Source: Alphaproteobacteria bacterium
GTDB taxonomy: Bacteria; Pseudomonadota; Alphaproteobacteria; Caulobacterales; Parvularculaceae
Direction: 5' to 3'
NCBI GenBank assembly: GCA_030433215.1
Contig: JAUIMC010000005.1
Span: forward strand, 142,033 to 206,032
DNA length: 64,000 bases
Part shown: positions 63,115 to 64,000 of the stretch, piece by piece
How positions within the stretch are numbered: position 1 is the stretch's first letter
Layout: every line of letters begins with the position of its first letter
Notes under the pieces: model-generated
Database searches by the model: none
The model's input: only the letters and a program-made list of their open reading frames with translations
What the model was told of the DNA's origin: nothing
Made by a program: the position numbers and the translations under genes

Positions 63115-63585
63115 ATGATCGAAGATCTGGACCCCAAAGACCGCAAAATCCTCGCGCTCCTGCAACAGGATGCGAGCCTTTCCGCGGTCGAAATCGGCGA
63201 GAAAATCGGCCTTTCTCAAGCCGCCTGCTGGCGGCGCATCCAGCGCCTGGAAAACGACGGTTACATCTTAAAGAAAGTTGCGGTGCTCGATCCGGAAAAG
63301 CTCGGCGTCGGCACGCTCGTTCTCGCGCATGTCCGGCTTACCGCACAAGGACGCGCGCATCTCGACGAGTTCTCCAACGCCATTCAGAAACTGCCGCAGG
63401 TTCTGGAATGTTTCGTGTTGATGGGCGATCAGGATTTTTTCCTGAAAATCGCAGTCAGAGACGTTTATGAATATGAGCGTTTCTTTTTCGAGAAACTCTC
63501 TTCGCTGAAAGGCGTTGCTTCGGTCACAAGCTCAATGGCGCTGTCGCGAATCAAATATGAATCCGGCATTCCGCTTTATGAATAA
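63115..63585 (+). CDS. Lrp/AsnC-family transcriptional regulator
   Basis: 156 residues. The N-terminal helix-turn-helix DLDPKDRKILALLQQDASLS and GLSQAACWRRIQRLE is typical of Lrp. The C-terminal RAM/effector domain includes VLECFVLMGDQDFFLKI. Being divergent from leucine dehydrogenase and the E1 genes, it is probably a BkdR-like activator that responds to branched-chain amino acids. The palindrome upstream of its own start suggests self-control. Confidence 0.9.
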   Translation: MIEDLDPKDRKILALLQQDASLSAVEIGEKIGLSQAACWRRIQRLENDGYILKKVAVLDPEKLGVGTLVLAHVRLTAQGRAHLDEFSNAIQKLPQVLECFVLMGDQDFFLKIAVRDVYEYERFFFEKLSSLKGVASVTSSMALSRIKYESGIPLYE

Positions 63586-63611
63586 GCAACGCCCTTGCGC
63601 TTAGCGTGCGC

Positions 63612-64000
63612 TCATTCCTCTTCGTTCATTATCTTGTCGACGATGGCTTTGACGCCGTCGCGGATGGGGTCTGCGACGGGCAGGCCGGTTTCCTCGGCGA
63701 AACGGTCGTAGAGCGCCGGCCGGTCTTCGGCGGCGATCGCGGAGGTGTTGATCGCCACCCCGACAAACCGCGCCTTCGGATTGACCCGCCAGGCAAGGCG
63801 CAGACACAGATCCATGCTCTCCGCGAGCGGCAGCAGCGGAAACGCCTCGCTCCCCTTCGCGCCCAGCAGATAACGCCGCGACGGGTCGTGACACAGCACC
63901 AGCGCGTCCGGCTGCGCCCCGTGCAACAGGCCGAGGCTGACGCCCGCAAAACTCGGATGCGACAAGGCGCCCTGCCCCTCGATCACGTCCCAATGGTCCG
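63612..64000 (-). CDS. DUF1611 family protein (DgcN-like), C-terminal part
   Basis: The frame is open at the window edge; about 129 C-terminal residues are visible and the first internal codons read GPWDVIEGQGAL. VIEGQGALSHPSFAGVSLGLLHGAQPDALVLCHD and the later NPKARFVGVAINTSAI are typical of DUF1611 proteins, a family that includes DgcN, an enzyme linked to D-glutamate metabolism. Its N-terminal half lies outside. The convergent Lrp gene ends 26 bases before this gene's stop. Confidence 0.8.
   Translation of the reverse strand, partial: DHWDVIEGQGALSHPSFAGVSLGLLHGAQPDALVLCHDPSRRYLLGAKGSEAFPLLPLAESMDLCLRLAWRVNPKARFVGVAINTSAIAAEDRPALYDRFAEETGLPVADPIRDGVKAIVDKIMNEEE

Overview
The window is GC-rich chromosomal DNA of an alphaproteobacterium. 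This rests on gene content and protein style: a phasin, lipobox-containing envelope proteins, a complete leucine-degradation set, the rpmH-rnpA-yidC-engB block, and an interspersed palindromic repeat of the kind common in alphaproteobacterial intergenic DNA. A marine or aquatic Hyphomonadaceae/Parvularculaceae-like genome is my guess; I cannot prove the family from sequence alone.

Layout. 1-6.9 kb: tail of a BASS-type transporter, an N-acyl-D-amino-acid deacylase-like amidohydrolase, an AT-rich R2K-type ATP-grasp gene, a DUF2834 membrane protein, an iron-dependent alcohol dehydrogenase, an alpha/beta hydrolase, a hotdog thioesterase and a methyltransferase-like protein. 6.9-15.5 kb: leucine catabolism, with liuA and a GntR/FCD regulator on the minus strand and liuB, liuC, a GNAT gene, liuD and liuE on the plus strand, around a divergent promoter with a FadR-type operator. 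15.3-18.7 kb: two secreted hydrolases. 18.9-30.1 kb: mixed housekeeping (MltB transglycosylase, phasin, MnmC, transsulfuration enzymes CBS and CGL, pyruvyl transferase, CHAD protein, AGCS symporter). 30.1-34.3 kb: xerC, a mosaic palindromic repeat, engB, yidC, rnpA, rpmH. 34.6-40.3 kb: TVP38 membrane protein, MerA-like flavoprotein, histidine kinase, a lipoprotein gamma-glutamyltransferase and tRNA-Arg(ACG). 40.3-43.5 kb: an AT-richer accessory patch with a probably frameshifted zinc-motif gene. 43.6-47.3 kb: an ABC exporter pair and an orphan ligAB ring-cleavage dioxygenase. 47.6-59.4 kb: a minus-strand block of 13 mostly unrecognised envelope genes. 59.6-63.6 kb: branched-chain amino acid entry enzymes (leucine dehydrogenase, E1alpha, E1beta) with a divergent Lrp regulator. 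The window ends inside a DUF1611/DgcN-like gene.

How the genes work together. Leucine dehydrogenase and the E1 subunits (62.9-59.6 kb) make isovaleryl-CoA from leucine, and the liu genes (6.9-15.3 kb) take it to acetyl-CoA and acetoacetate. The E2 and E3 subunits are not in the window. Each half has its own regulator and a visible candidate operator.

The best candidate for an undescribed system is the 47.6-59.4 kb block. It encodes a secreted trypsin-like protease, a lytic transglycosylase, an OmpA-type peptidoglycan-binding protein, two lipoproteins, several exported proteins of unknown fold, two cytoplasmic proteins and a single-pass membrane protein whose N-terminal half looks like a Lon (S16) protease domain. 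Four of its five apparent transcription units carry the same 14-bp motif next to an A-tract upstream of the first gene, and the fifth has a weak version. This points to one regulon whose target appears to be the cell envelope; its function is unknown to me.
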